Positions 36,546-49,578 of a stretch of DNA of 64,000 nt are shown here, piece after piece. The notes below the pieces were generated by a model. It was given only the letters and a program-made list of their open reading frames with translations, was not told the DNA's origin and did no database searches. Position 1 is the stretch's first letter. Every line of letters begins with the position of its first letter. Location of the stretch: assembly GCA_018873245.2 (NCBI GenBank), contig JAEMBT020000007.1, forward strand, positions 3,961,129 to 4,025,128. The letters run 5' to 3'. Source of the DNA: Archegozetes longisetosus. Lineage: Eukaryota; Arthropoda; Arachnida; Sarcoptiformes; Trhypochthoniidae. The position numbers and the translations under genes are program-made.

Positions 36546-39441
36546 TCAATTTTTCCACTGCTGCTGTCGTTTAGAGTCGGCAACATTTCGATGACCACTA
36601 CCACTAAGAGAAGAATTAGGAGGAGGAGGAGGAGGAGGATTGGCAGCAGTTGAGGAGCCGTCAACTCTTCTCTGTGATTCTTCTTCTTGTCGTTTTTCGT
36701 AATGCAGAAAGTCATCAAAAATACTAGTTGTGTGTCTGTAGTGATGCATTATTTTGATGACTTGCTTCCCCTTTTCATACGGTACTTCTTGAGTGTCTCT
36801 TGAATTGGTCACTGGTTTGTTCTCATTATTTTCAAGCCGAATATGCCTTAATTGTGCATTTGGTACATCTTTCACATAAATCCATTTCACTTTAAACTGT
36901 CCCTTCCATTTGTCTTGTGCCCAAACATTTGACGAGGAATTGTAATCAACGTATGACATCATTTGAGCCATTCCGCAAAAATGTCCTGAAATTTTTGGTT
37001 TCGAACAAAGTTTAATAAACTACTGAAAAAATGCTTAAAAGTCAACGAGTGAATGGTAAACTAACAAGTTTTGAAGTAGTACTCATTTCAAAAACGTTTT
37101 ATAGCTCTTAAAGAGATTATAATCAAGTCAAAATATCGATTAAATCAACTTTAAAGCTAGGATTCATTTGGAAGCGATACTAATCTAGAGCTTAGAATCA
37201 GTAGAGTGACTAAAGGATTCAGAATGTGATTAATAGAGATGGAAATAATAAGAATATAAGGAGTTACCAAAAATGAACGAATCAATAGATTGAATGAGTA
37301 CCTGATCCGTTAACCGAATATAAGAGATAAATGGGTCCTTTTCCTTCCTGTTGCTTAAAGGCATTGTCGAGTCTTTTATTTCCATGTTCTGTGGAACACC
37401 AGATAGAATATTTTATACTCCGATGTATATCATCTTCACTGTAAGATTTGATAATAAAAAAGCGCGCATTCCGAGGATTCAAATCGAACTCTTTAGGATT
37501 ATAATTATTTTCAACTCTCAGCTTGTCCAGAACTGGATGAGCGGGTAGAGGAACAGGAGATGAATCGATGGCAGGCGTTGAACCGACACTGGCTGTAGAA
37601 CTATTACTATTAGAATAAGTTTGTGTCCTCGAAGGTGCTTGTGTTATCTGTCTCTGAGATGATGGCACCCAAGAAGATGATTGATTACCCATTTGTTGCT
37701 GTACTGGAACACTATTTGAAGCACTTCTCTGTTGCGTAACTACCGGAGGCGCAACTGTTTGTACGGCTGGCGGTGTTTTAACTGTTGTCCCATTTTTTGA
37801 CTCCCAAGTCCCGATCGCTTCCATACTGGTTGGTGGTAAATGCTTTGATGTCGAGCCTGTCAACACTGATGACGACATTTTTGATTTAAGTGATTTTGGT
37901 TGTGGTTTAGCTGGTTGTGAGGCTATTGAAGCCCATGTCATCTTTTTAGGTACTTGTCCTACAGCACCACTAGAAGAACCGATTGTATCGAACTTTTTAG
38001 GTTCTGACATAGACCCTGAAAACGGCCCTAAAAATAACAAATAATTGTTGAGTCCAAGCACCGAATTAACGGCTTAAACATTTCATACCAGACATCGGTT
38101 TTCCCGCGAATTGTTCCGAAGCTTTGATGTGATCTAATGTGAGACCTTTTAAGGAATAAGAAAATAATACATAACATAAATTAAAATTCTTGTTTGACCT
38201 TGAATATTTGAAAATAGATTAAAATCGAATGCTAAATCAACTAAATGAATCATATTTTACGGTTTGTTCTCAAATTCAATGATCTAATGAAATGATAATT
38301 CATTTAAATAGAGTAAAGAACAGTTATCAAACTTTCAATCTAAATAAATTGAACAAATAGTTAATTACCGGCCATTCCAGATTCAACATGTTTGAGAGAC
38401 ACCCCTCCAGGTCCGTCACCCATACCTCCGGGAGCGGTGGCATAACTATCGTGATGATAGCCATAAGTGTCTCCCGCGTCATGCATTCTATAGCCCGTAG
38501 GTCCAGGCGGTGCCCCCAGTCCTGCATTCGGTCGATTGGCTTTTGTATTATTGCCCCAAAACGGATCTGTCGCTGAACCAGAAGGAAAAAAGGCATTGAA
38601 TGGAGAACCAAAACCATAGGTAGATTGAGAACCAAACATTGCTTCCATTGTGTAATGACCTGCAGAATGACCTAAAAAAATGACGTAACAATGGGTTTAA
38701 ACTTGTGTTCCTAATTTATCAATTGTTGATTAAGTTGTCATCGACTTATCATATACAAAATTAAATATTTTGATTGAACTTCAAGATAGCTCATGTTTTG
38801 AAATGTTTTCAATTACTTTGCATAGATTTTAGAATGCTTTTAAAGCGATGAAAATTCAGTGAACAAATTCAAGTAATAAATTGTAAATAAGTGCTAAAGA
38901 CTGCAATTTTGACAAATAATTAAGAAACATACGAAACAGATATAGAGATATGTGAAATTCAAGACTAAAATATTGAAGTTCAATCGAATAATTACAACAA
39001 TCGTTTCAATTAAAAAAAATTTAGACAACTTCGAATAAATTCTTCGGTTTATAACCAAGTATTCAATAAACCATCACAAAGATAGCAAAAAACAATAAGA
39101 TGAATATAAAAACTAAAAACTAATCAATAACTGATTGAATTACCGGAATGTTGCCCGGCATTATGTTCTGCGGTATAACCGCCTAAGAAAGTCATCGGTT
39201 CGGCACCATTACTCCAGGGTTGAGACGATGGCATGTGATCTGATGTTGAGTAGGGAAACATTTGAGTGGTGTGATAGTAAGACATGCCGGCATATGGGTC
39301 AGAGTTGGTCACCGACTGACCCGAAGCACCCATTGCTTGCGATAATTGCGATTGTTGATAATGGGTCGGGCCTGAAGTGCGCCACGAATCAAACTCATGA
39401 TCATCTTTCATAATACTTTTTTCTCCGTTCATTGAATGCAT
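36546..39441 (-). CDS. Ythdf: YTH domain-containing m6A reader, YTHDF type
   Basis: A cytoplasmic protein that binds N6-methyladenosine in mRNA and affects its decay and translation. Exons on the minus strand are 39441-39144, 38671-38369, 38145-38089, 38027-37302 and 36985-36546, giving 607 residues in frame. The N-terminal ~370 residues are low-complexity (Gly, Ser, Gln, Pro). They include [10 protein letters not shown] and [19 protein letters not shown], which are YTHDF-specific. The YTH domain begins near [20 protein letters not shown]. The three cage tryptophans are Trp429, Trp483 and Trp488, the same spacing as in human YTHDF2. [20 protein letters not shown] and [15 protein letters not shown] close the domain. 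A Pro run and a short Ser/Gln tail follow. I started at ATG 39441; a second in-frame ATG lies 9 bases downstream. All four introns split a Gly codon. Confidence 0.96.
38690..39120. other. Intron 1 of the YTH gene
   Basis: The intron runs from 39143 down to 38672 and is AT-rich, with nothing recognised inside. Confidence 0.75.
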
Positions 39442-40547
39442 CAATCGATTTATCACTATATTATTTCAGTTCTTAGTCTTTAAATCAATTTATTTCAAAC
39501 TAAAAACAATAAACTATTCAATAAATTGTGTACAGATTGTCCAAAACTCGTTTTCAATCAAAATTTTCAATTTCAATGTTTTTGGTGGTTGTGTTTACTC
39601 TTCGACTCGTCTATCAATTCTTCTGATTGTTTGTAATTTTGTTCACTATAATTTTTATCTGATCCTCCGATCAATTAACTATTGATTTAATTATTCTTAA
39701 ATAAATAATTTTTTATTTTCTTGTATCCGTTTCAATAAAAACCAACTGATTAGATGACAATTTCCTTACACTTCACTGACAAGCACGTATTGGCCAACAG
39801 TCGAGAACTTGATTGAATAAGAGTTGAAATTATAGATTGATAATAGTTTTGATAGTTTGATTTGTTTATTGAAAATTAAATGAATGGACAATGACTTTAA
39901 CACAATATGGCCTTAATTGAGACAATGGCGCACTCGATTATACGCTAAGACGCATGCGCTGTGTTGACACTGCAAATTAATGTTTATATTCACTAATACA
40001 GATAAACGTATTTACTAAACTATCTTTAATTATCAAGTATTTCCCAAACTTTAGCAACAGATTTACCTGCAATTGGCAAAAACTCAGTAAAAGTATTTTT
40101 ATGGCAATCTTTCTCCTGATATGTTGGCTGATCATATCTTTTCAGTACACGTAATGTTAACGAGACTCACGTTTATCGAACTCAAAGTTTTCTTGACCTC
40201 AACTTTATTGTGTTGAGAGAGCAGTTCATATTATGACTCATGAAACATTTTCACCTTTCTAAGCTTAGGTTTCTAATCAATTTCTAAATCTGAGATCAAA
40301 ACCTGCAAATCTGTTCAGTTTTAATCGTCAAGCTAATGCTCTTCTAAGTAAAAATCAGAAAAAATATCTCTTCTATAACATAATCTGTGTGACTACTAGT
40401 TTTCTTTAGTTAATTGAATAACAAATAATTTATTGAGTTTTGACTTCAAATCAGTAATAAGTAGTGACTTAAGGTGAAAGAGCGTAAGACCCGCTAGCAG
40501 ACAAAATAAATTTGGAAGGGGTATTGAGTGAATATAGAGAAGTTTTG
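39442..40547. other. Upstream region of the YTH gene
   Basis: Probably holds the 5' untranslated region and promoter of the YTH gene. AT-rich; no other gene seen. Confidence 0.45.
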
Positions 40548-40868
40548 CGCGACCCAAGCACGAACCTGGGCTTTTGGCCTGAGAGTCTAGCACGTTATCT
40601 AATGCGCCACTGAGATGTTACGTAATTTCCGGAAAAATTGACATAACTTGAATACCATACTTTAGCTTGCGTCTCCCATGGAGACAACACTGTAATATGC
40701 AATAACGACTTAACTCAATAGCTCTAGAAAATAAGAGATATATCATTATTTCAGAGTAGTATTTCTAGTGATATACAATATAGAAAGAGTGCCTCCTAGT
40801 GTTTGATAGACTAATACAAATAGAAAAGCATCTCCAGTATACTTCTATTAAAACTTTTATAGACTTAT
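40548..40868 (-). repeat. Repeat with tRNA-like 3' end, copy 2
   Basis: The minus strand carries the same ordered blocks as 3966-4289 and ends in a tRNA-like unit (40619 down to 40548). That unit has an A-box region TGGCGCATTAGATAACG and a T-arm-like hairpin, CCCAG-GTTCGTGC-TTGGG. The central palindrome TCTCCCATGGAGA (near 40672-40684) is private to this copy. It sits between the YTH and Ajuba genes, about 150 bases upstream of the Ajuba start codon on the opposite strand. Confidence 0.6.
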
Positions 40869-41018
40869 AAGACGAAAATTGTGGCAAATTATCGACAAAA
40901 AAGTTAGTGGGTATGAAAATAAAGTGATCTATCTTTGAGAAACAAGCAAAAGATAACATCTCAAAGACAAATAAATCGCTTTTATTATCGTTTATGATAA
41001 ACTAAATTAAATCAACAA

Positions 41019-42363
41019 ATGGATGAAATAAATGACATTTTGCACAACCTATCCTTATTTGAACCCAACTCTCAATGCGGTCCAGTCCGGGCCCGACCGT
41101 GTCGCCCACCACCTCCTCCACCAACCACTTCTACCACAAAGAAGGCAGCCTTTCCTTTGCCTCCAGTTAATACGAAAACATTCGGTAATTATTTTGTCAT
41201 TGTTTCAACTTCTATTCAACTCTGATTGGTTGAAATTAAAATATTTTTATTGTATTGTCTGCAGAACTGCCAAAATCTGTGTCCGCGCAACAGGTGACCA
41301 CAAAAGTCAAGTCTAAACAAGAATCGGGTTTTCGACCGCAGACGCTATTGTCATACGAAGTAACGCCTCCCAGACCTCGAGGAATGACTGAAGCTGAGAA
41401 AAAGGTCTTAACAATCAGTAGAAGTTCATATCTGTATAAATATCAATCCAATTAAATCATTAATTGATTTAATGATTGAACCGTTGACTAAAACAACAGT
41501 AAAACTAATTGATTATTCAAATAATGATTAATTAATCTAATCTTCAAATTGATAATTGATTCTGTGAATCAACTAAAGCCTTATTCAAGTATCAATTGAT
41601 TTATTGATCAATAACTGATTTTAGATCAGATCTTTGACTAAAACGATAGGAAAACAAACGAATCGAATATTAAGATGATGAAAAACTGACTAGATTTTTT
41701 GAATTTATAATTGTCTTAAAGGTGGAGGCATTGACTAAAGCGATCGAACGCGAAATGGAAGAAAGCGAACCTAAGGGTGAATACTTCGGGATCTGTTGTC
41801 AATGCGGAGAACGAGTACTAGGAGTGATAGATGCGTGTCAAGCAATGGGTAACTTATATCACACGAATTGCTTCACCTGTTGTTCATGTGGTCGACCGCT
41901 AAGAGGTAAAGCGTTTTACAATGTGTTGGGCAAAGTGTACTGCGAAGAAGACTACCTCTACTGCGGTTTCCAACAAACGGCCGATCGTTGTGCTATTTGT
42001 GGTCACCTAATAATGGAAATGATATTACAAGCCATGGGTAAGTCATATCATCCCGGCTGCTTTAGGTGTCAACAATGCAACGAATGCTTAGATGGAGTTC
42101 CCTTCACCGTGGACGTCCAGAATCGCATCTTCTGTGTTAATGATTATCATAAGCTGTTTGCCCCCAAATGTGCTGTTTGTCATACGCCTATTGTTCCACT
42201 AGAAGGCAGCGAAGAAACCGTTCGAGTCGTATCTATGGATAAAGACTTTCATATTGATTGTTATATGTGTGAAGAATGTCATATTCAGTTAACTGATGGC
42301 ACCTGTTATCCATTAAATGGACATCTTTTGTGTCAAAAATGTCATATTAAACGAATTCAATGA
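41019..42363 (+). CDS. jub: Ajuba/LIMD1-type LIM protein
   Basis: A scaffold of the zyxin superfamily. In flies Ajuba inhibits the kinase Warts at cell junctions under tension and so acts in Hippo signalling. Exons 41019-41184, 41265-41404 and 41722-42363 give 315 residues in frame. The N-terminus has [14 protein letters not shown] and a Pro run. A linker ([20 protein letters not shown]) matches the pre-LIM region of the family. Three LIM domains follow: the first from Cys127 ([29 protein letters not shown]), the second from [20 protein letters not shown], the third from [20 protein letters not shown] to the end. The wording is closest to Ajuba/LIMD1/WTIP, not zyxin. The N-terminal part is much shorter than in fly Ajuba (about 700 residues in total), and a missed upstream exon is possible. 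Confidence 0.94.
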
Positions 42364-42425
42364 ATTTTATTCTAATTTCTCTTGACTTTCCATTCAATGG
42401 TATTTTTATTGTTTAATTCTTTCAG

Positions 42426-42431
42426 AATAAA
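42426..42431 (+). terminator. Polyadenylation signal AATAAA
   Basis: A canonical hexamer 63 bases past the stop of the Ajuba-type gene. Confidence 0.5.
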
Positions 42432-45400
42432 CTTTTTAACAATTTATTTACTAAAATTTTATTTTTCTCTTCAAATTTATTGCTATGAATTATAATACGA
42501 TTTAATTTTTTAATTAATATTTCAATCAGTGAATGCAACTATTTTTTGTTTAATTTTAGATTAAATAAAGCTATGACTTTGTATTTGAATAAACTTTTGT
42601 AATGATTTGATACATAAATTTTCAATAACAATTAATTGTTTAAAATGTTTGTATCGATTAATCATAACTTTGAAGCACTAATTATAAGATGTGCTTTTCA
42701 TAAATCACTTGAATTTCATGAATATTAATGAACTAAACCTAACCTAAAGCTCACATTTGATGTCAAATATGTTTTATAAATAGCTTAAGCCAACGGAAAT
42801 CCTGACTTATTATGTATACTGAGTGACGGATACTTTCGAAATGTTAGTTTTTAACTTAAGTACTACTCTAACAGTTTTATTTAGACCTTCTAAATGTTAG
42901 GCATCGACATTTCTCAGAATTTAAGAAGAAAGACTCAAATCAGATAGTATTTGAAAATTTTAGACCATATCAAATTTCAAGAGAAATATCCATCGTTTAG
43001 AATGAAACGAGCTAAATATTCAAATTCTTAATGGGTTAATTTATTTGTGAGAATCTTATGGAAGATTTTATTTTATCTGAAAGTGTGTGAAGTAATTGAA
43101 GCTTGAGCTATGATAAAGTTTGATCTTTAGAATAGAAACCTGAAGAGAGACGATAGAGAAAGCAAAGCACAGGCTTATTCATATCTTAATTATCAGAAAA
43201 ATTAAGTGAAAGCTTTTAAGAATAAGATGATTAGAAATTTTCGTCACATCCACATTTGACATGATATTTTTGTTGAGGCTGAGATTTATTGATGTTTTAT
43301 CTAAATTGACAGAAAATTATACCTAGCTTCTCATAGTAAGTACACGTATATTCACTAACAAAAGTGCATGCAACTCAGTAGTAAATTTAATAAGGCTTAT
43401 AAATTTTTCTTATCGTTTCATCACCTTTGGATCTTCAAAAACTTGGTTACAAACTAATAAGTCATATAAATTCAGATTATATGCAAATTTAAGACTGTCA
43501 CTATTTTATCTAAAAAAGCGTATTTTTAGATTGGAGTAAATGTTCAAATATTCAAATAACTAATTTATTTATATCGAGTTTGTCTGAGGCTAGTAATCGT
43601 CTAGGATAAATGTTATTCGGAGCTTAAATTATTTGGTTATTGAACATTTATTTGAATCTAAAAGTACGCTTTCTTTAAACTAAAACAATAACTACCTTAT
43701 ATTTATATATAATTTGAATGTAATTTGTAGTTTGTGATCAACTTATTGGGAAGACTCAAAAAGTGATATGAAATGATTAGAAAACTCCTAAGTCTTATCA
43801 AATTCACTATTAAGTTGAATTGAATGCATTTTTACTGACGGGTTTGTAGAGAAGATGAAGCTATAAAATGAATGAAACCGGACCTTAACCATTACAAAAT
43901 CATGTTATGATCAGTTTAAAAGTTTCGAAACTGGAAAATTTTATAATTTTCGCAAATATCAATTAAGCTGTCCTTCACTTATTGTTTTTGTTGAACAAAC
44001 TGTAATATTATTTAAGGAAAATGTAGTATTAATTTCACTAATGAGGCAAACAATAGCGTCAGAGCTATTACAGAAAGCTTAATTATTCCTGAACAAATTG
44101 AATATAAGCTAAAACCTCAATTATAGCTCAATTTTTGACATATGCTTAGAGGAAACACATGAAGACATGGTAAGAATCTTTGTTTAATATATATGCAATC
44201 TTCTTATGAGTAATGTTCAGTTAAACACATAAATAATACTCCTTTAATTTCGAAACTTTTATTGTAAACTTGAAGACAAATGACTTTAATTTTTCGCTAA
44301 AGACTTATTTGTTCATTGAATTTAGAGTTAATAGTGATGAAGATTAAGTAACACTAAAGCTAAAAAACAAAGTTTTAATAATTTGGTTGTCATAATGTTG
44401 GTTATAAATTGAAATTAACTTTTAATGGCAGTAGATTTTGAAACATTAGGTACCAGTAATTGAATTAAATTTTGAAGTTTAGCTGTAACTCGTAACAAGG
44501 AAATTGAATGACTGACTTTGACTCTAAAGTTTTGGAAACTAGAAGAGAAGACGAAAAAGTTTCTGTTAAAATACTGTATAATCTTAATTTGTTCTCTAAG
44601 TCAAAAATAATGATTTGGTAATTTTATCATTGTGATATCAAATCTATTAAATTGTTGAGTCGCGTGCTATCATTAAGTTTCGAAGCTCTAAAACTATCAT
44701 TTTTATGCATTACATGTTTTAACACTGATCTAAAAAAGTTTTGCAAAGAAATAAATGCATGTTTAATGCATAAAAAAGTTTTTATCAAACTTTTTGCCGC
44801 AAATGATTGGAAGAAAGAGATCTGTTTTAACTTTTCGATTATAAAAACGAAGTTCTGATATCTTCGCATAAGTTTTTAAAATGGACTTTTTACAACCATT
44901 TCTTATCTGAGTATTGAGAGAGACCTAAAAATTTGCCGTAAACTTGATTTCTGGCTTCAAAACGTTTAGTCACTAACAGTCAAAACACATTTATCTATGA
45001 CTCTAAGTTTCTCTATCCAACAATCGATAACATTATTTATGACATCAATTTGAGTCGCAATGAAATTTATTTTCTGTCATATAATTGCATTTTAAAGTCA
45101 GTCAAATGATATATGTATTCAACTTAACAATTATTATTCTGGATATATTTTTACAGACTTGAAAACATAGTTTTAAACATTTTCGATGTAATTATAAAAT
45201 GTTAAGAAGCGTTTATCACAGCTTGAAAAAGTCATACATTTATTCAAATCAAACCTACAAAAATGTTAGTATTTACCGAGAAATTAATTCTTCCGGTAGT
45301 TATCGTTTCCTGACGATTAATCTTCAATTGAGCCTAGTCTATAAATCAATTTGCACAATATTTGAGGGGAAATTCGGGTATAAATTACGAAATAGAAATT

Positions 45401-45896
45401 CGAGAAGTTCTTCCTTCAGTGAATCATCTATTGTCTTATAGTATAGAAGTTGTTATGCCATGAGACGGACTATAACTCACGAGAATATATAGCCCTAAAG
45501 TTATTTTATTAAATCGTAAAGCTTTTAGTATCATTTAAATTATGGCAGTTATAAATAATAATTAAGAATCTGTTAACTGCAAAAAAAACGTTATAAAAAA
45601 TAATAGGATGTAATAAATTCAAAGTTGAATACCTATTATTCATCTGTAAACTTGAAAAATGATTGTTTTAGAGAAGGAAATAGGATAAGGATTTTTCACT
45701 AAAATTGTTTGCCAACAATAATTTGACTAATTATTAAAAGCATTATTTAATTGAAAGCTTTTAGACATAAGAAAGTCTTAATCATCTCAATTATGATTTA
45801 AACAGAATGTGAAATGAGGTTTAGTTTTGTTCATTTCAATCGTTTAGGATTGACTCTTCAAACATATCTATTGTAATATAATTTATCGAGTTTAGC
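42432..45896. other. Gene-free AT-rich DNA
   Basis: No gene recognised on either strand. Open frames of 60-80 codons at 44627-44869 and 45199-45441 look like chance frames in AT-rich DNA. Confidence 0.45.
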
Positions 45897-46052
45897 AACG
45901 AACCCGCCTATAGTGGACTTCTGCTTAGAGTGAGCGCTTTTTCTCTGCACAAAGCACTCATTTCATCAAAATCATAGCCGTTTAGAGTGAATGTCAGTTA
46001 CAGTAGACGTTTTTGGCTGTGCCGATCCGTCCACCGTAAACCGGTTAGACTG
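45897..46052. mobile_element. Possible short Tigger/pogo-like MITE
   Basis: The left end (AACCCGCCTATAGTGGAC) and the reverse complement of the right end (AACCGGTTTACGGTGGAC) match at 13 of 18 positions. The segment is about 155 bases long and richer in G and C than its flanks. The wording resembles pogo/Tigger-type ends. No target duplication is clear. Confidence 0.35.
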
Positions 46053-46387
46053 TACTTCAGTGGGCATGAAAATCCTCGAAAAGCCATATGATAATTCGAA
46101 TTTAAAAAGTTTCATTTAATTTATAAAATATAATGTTCAGTAAGTTTAAATTAAATAAGTTTTGTAACAAAAGCGGTTAGTTTTCAAACTTTTATTGATG
46201 AGCTCAAAATGATAGATAATTTGTAAATTTTGGAATATTTTCTCATTAATGATGTCAATGACAAATAGGCTTTTAATTTTTGGCTTGTGTCTTATGAAAT
46301 TCCCATAATTGCTAATTGAATTGCTGAGGAGAGATAGCAATAAGGGATAGTCCTATATCTCGATTACATATTTTGAAATAACATTTT

Positions 46388-46881
46388 GAGGCTTTTTCAA
46401 GATTCCTGACTGAATAAAAAGGTTCCCGAAATGATTATGAGTGTTCAACAATTAGAGCTATCTTTAAAGATAAAAAAGTCTGTTCTTAATTATTAATGTC
46501 TTTAGATTAAACGAAAGCACAGAAAGCATTTTAGATATAACTCCAGTATTAAGATTGATATTACATGACTGACTGCAATAAAAATTAATTGATAAATGCT
46601 TTAATTTAATTAAAACGACAGAGCATCAGATTTATGAGCCTTTGTTTACTAAAATCCATCATTTTATTCAACACAACTTTCAATGCGAGCGTGTCATTCA
46701 GTTTAGTAATAATTGAAACTGAAATTATTTTTATTTTTTGAAAACTAATTTAATAGTTTAAATGCTAACCATTTCATTGTCTTTTGTATGTCTTCAGGTT
46801 TTAATACTAACGTGAGATTTGATAACTCTTAAAACATATTAGAATAGCCTCTTTATAACATGTGTAAGACCTTAAGCTTTT
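46388..46881 (+). repeat. Dispersed ~500 bp repeat, copy 1
   Basis: Direct relative of 49579-50113 at roughly 85% identity by eye. Shared blocks include GAGGCTTTTTCAA at the left end, TTAAACGAAAGCACAGAAAG (with one change), TTTATTCAACACAACTTTC, GATGCGAGCGTGTCATT with small changes, and CATTTCATTGTCTTTTGTAT. No coding frame is visible. Family unknown. Confidence 0.8.
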
Positions 46882-49578
46882 TTTAATTAATAATAATACA
46901 GAACATGAGTTGGTAACCTAACTGGTCTAGCGGACCAGGTCCAATATAACTGAATATATCAGATGAAAGAAATAGTTTTGAAACTAATATTTTGGTTAAC
47001 TGTAAATGTTTGTATTTGTCAGATAATGGTGCATATGAGCACAAATAAAGTTGTAAGTTCGATTATTAAAGTTTGGGGACCTATATTCATCGGTTTCATT
47101 GCAATGAGCGTCAGTCAATATAAAATAATCTTAAATAAAGTTAATTGAAATTTCGTGCTTCAATTAAAATTCATAATAAAATGAAGTGTCCAGTCTCGCA
47201 TAACAATACGTAGACACTTGTTTCTTTCTTGCTAGGCTTCTGATAACGCTCATTGTTATTCATTTCGTAAGCTTACAAAAAATAAAGGCTTTTGGAAATA
47301 TGTTACATGTATTATTGCAAACACGCACTGTAATAATACATTACACAGTTAATTTGATAGGAGCCAGTCTCTCAAAAGCCAGTTTAGCCGAAAAGTTTAG
47401 TTTGTTTGTTTTCCTATTCTCAGTTTAGACTTTGAAAAATCCCCTCTATTTTCAGTCATTACGAAGAGCTCGAAATTTAAGAATATAAGTTTCTCGTACA
47501 CAACTTAATTAAAGTGTGTAAAAGTACTCATTATCGACGTAATAAATTCTGAAGGCTTATGAAACAACGATATACTGTAAATAGGAGTTGTTAAGCCAAA
47601 CTATTAAATATAAAAAAATAAGTCTTATACTATTATTCAAAACGCATGATTAAACATTTTCATAACTACTACCAAGCTAAAAGTTATACATTTTTTAAAA
47701 TTTCAAAATTGAGCTCACATATTAACGTAAATGAATCTAGAAAATCTAGTATTTAATCAGATGTTTTTAGTCTTATCATTTTCTATTGACTATTGGTGCT
47801 TAAGCTTTTATCTAAATCTGTTGATTGCTATCAAGTTTTTTGTTTCAGTAAATATGAACTCGCAAAACCTAAAGTTTAGGGATGAGAAAATCAGTTATAA
47901 ACTTGGTTTTAGCCTGTTTGAGTTAAATTGACTAGCTAAAGTGCCGTTTTACTAAACTAACTTCTGCAAGACTGACACCGATCCTTAGGTTTAAGGTTAG
48001 GTCTGCTTCTATTGGTATTATCTAAACTGGAATGAATATGAGGATAATTTGCAGCAATACGTGTAGCATAGCGTACAAAGCTAAAATAAATAATTTGATT
48101 TAATTCTCAAGATAATTTTGCTGGACAACGTTATCAGGTTCATCTTGAAGTCACAAAATTCTTTATGCTCCGGCTGAAAAAGCCTAAAACAAAAAACTAA
48201 ACTTAATCTATAGTATATCCGAAAAGCCTATGGATAAGAGAAGCGTTGCATTGTTGACAGCATGTAACTTACTCTAGTTCAAGTGTGAATTAGAGGCAGA
48301 CACATCCAGTTTTCTAATACAAATTCAGAATCTATTTGTTTCTAATTTTCATTTCAAGTAAAGTAGGGAATGAATAATGGCGATATGTTTCGACTTACTA
48401 GTAATAACTGATATGAATGTACGTCCAAAATATGAGAGAAAATTTGTTATCATTTTCTAAAATGTTGATTTCATACTTTGAACGCGCATTCATAAGAGTT
48501 ATTAATAATAAGATTGAGCACACTTATATTAAAATGATCTGTATGTGCTTCGAATAGTGCAAGACTTCTTCCCTTATCCACTTGCTTTCCGGACATAGTA
48601 ATTAAATTCAACTAATTCATAATATGCAGAATAGTATTGAATAATGCTACCTATTTATGTCGCACACGAGTTTTGCCTGGTTTGCAGTGGTATCGATATT
48701 CCCAGTTCTTGTAATATAGGCGACTAATGCTTTAAGTTCTGTAACTTGTGGGCCAAAGAAAGGATTAGAGACAAGCGTGAGTACAACGACCGAAGAATTT
48801 TGGCTAGATTATTATCACACTTATGACCTCTTTCATAATATATCTCAGAGTTTCTGTCAATCTCCTAATTTATCGAATTAGTACTGGTATTATTTTCTAA
48901 CGAATCACTTTTTCAGACAAAACTTCTCTAAATTTCTTGGACTATAATGTGTAGTACTTCTTGAACTATATTAATACTTGTAACAGATTAAATAGGTTTG
49001 ATAAAATCAGTTAATGTTGTCATCCTTAAAGTTATTCGTTGTAGACAGGACATCACTGCATTTATTCTGCGATGAATCATTCTCGTCGTATCAATAGCTC
49101 AGCTCCTTATTAGCCGTTTTTGGTTACTTTATAGCATATAAAAATATTTTCATTTATCTATACTTCAATCAAACTTTAAGCATTTAATACTCAAGTTATT
49201 TATTTTGCGAAATTTCAATGTGATTTCTTAATTAAAACAAAGCTTATTGTTCAGAAGTGATTCATAGGTGTGATAATTGATACATGTATTTTTAGTTATG
49301 GTTCCGTTAATGATTGATGTAGGGTTTGGGTTACCCTCAAATTTTTCCTCTATTTCTGTTAGTTTTAAAGACTTAACAACTTTTGCTAGTTAAGTGGCAC
49401 TTAAGAAGCGAAGCCTTTAGAAGAGACTGACGTAGGGCTTTTCCGCTAGTATCAAACATTGTTCTAATACGTTTAATGAAATTTTATTGCTATGAAAATA
49501 GCAGTATTTTAATTTTAAAAGACAATAAATAAATTTGTTTTTGAAAGGTGAAACAGTATTATTTTAGAATAAGATCTT
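46882..49578. other. Gene-free AT-rich DNA between the two repeat copies
   Basis: No gene or mobile element recognised. A perfect 6-base-pair hairpin (CTGGTC-TAGCG-GACCAG) near 46931-46947 is probably chance. Confidence 0.4.

Noticed and set aside
36250..36718. Minus-strand Leu/Ile-rich frames at the end of the YTH gene
   Set aside because: Partly a shifted frame of the last exon and partly 3' untranslated region.
44627..44869. Open frames on both strands over the same 240 bases
   Set aside because: Low-complexity AT-rich DNA, with neither strand protein-like.
46921..46950. A-box-like word TGGTCTAGCGG and a 6-base-pair hairpin
   Set aside because: No B-box at a proper distance and no tRNA fold, so not called as a tRNA.
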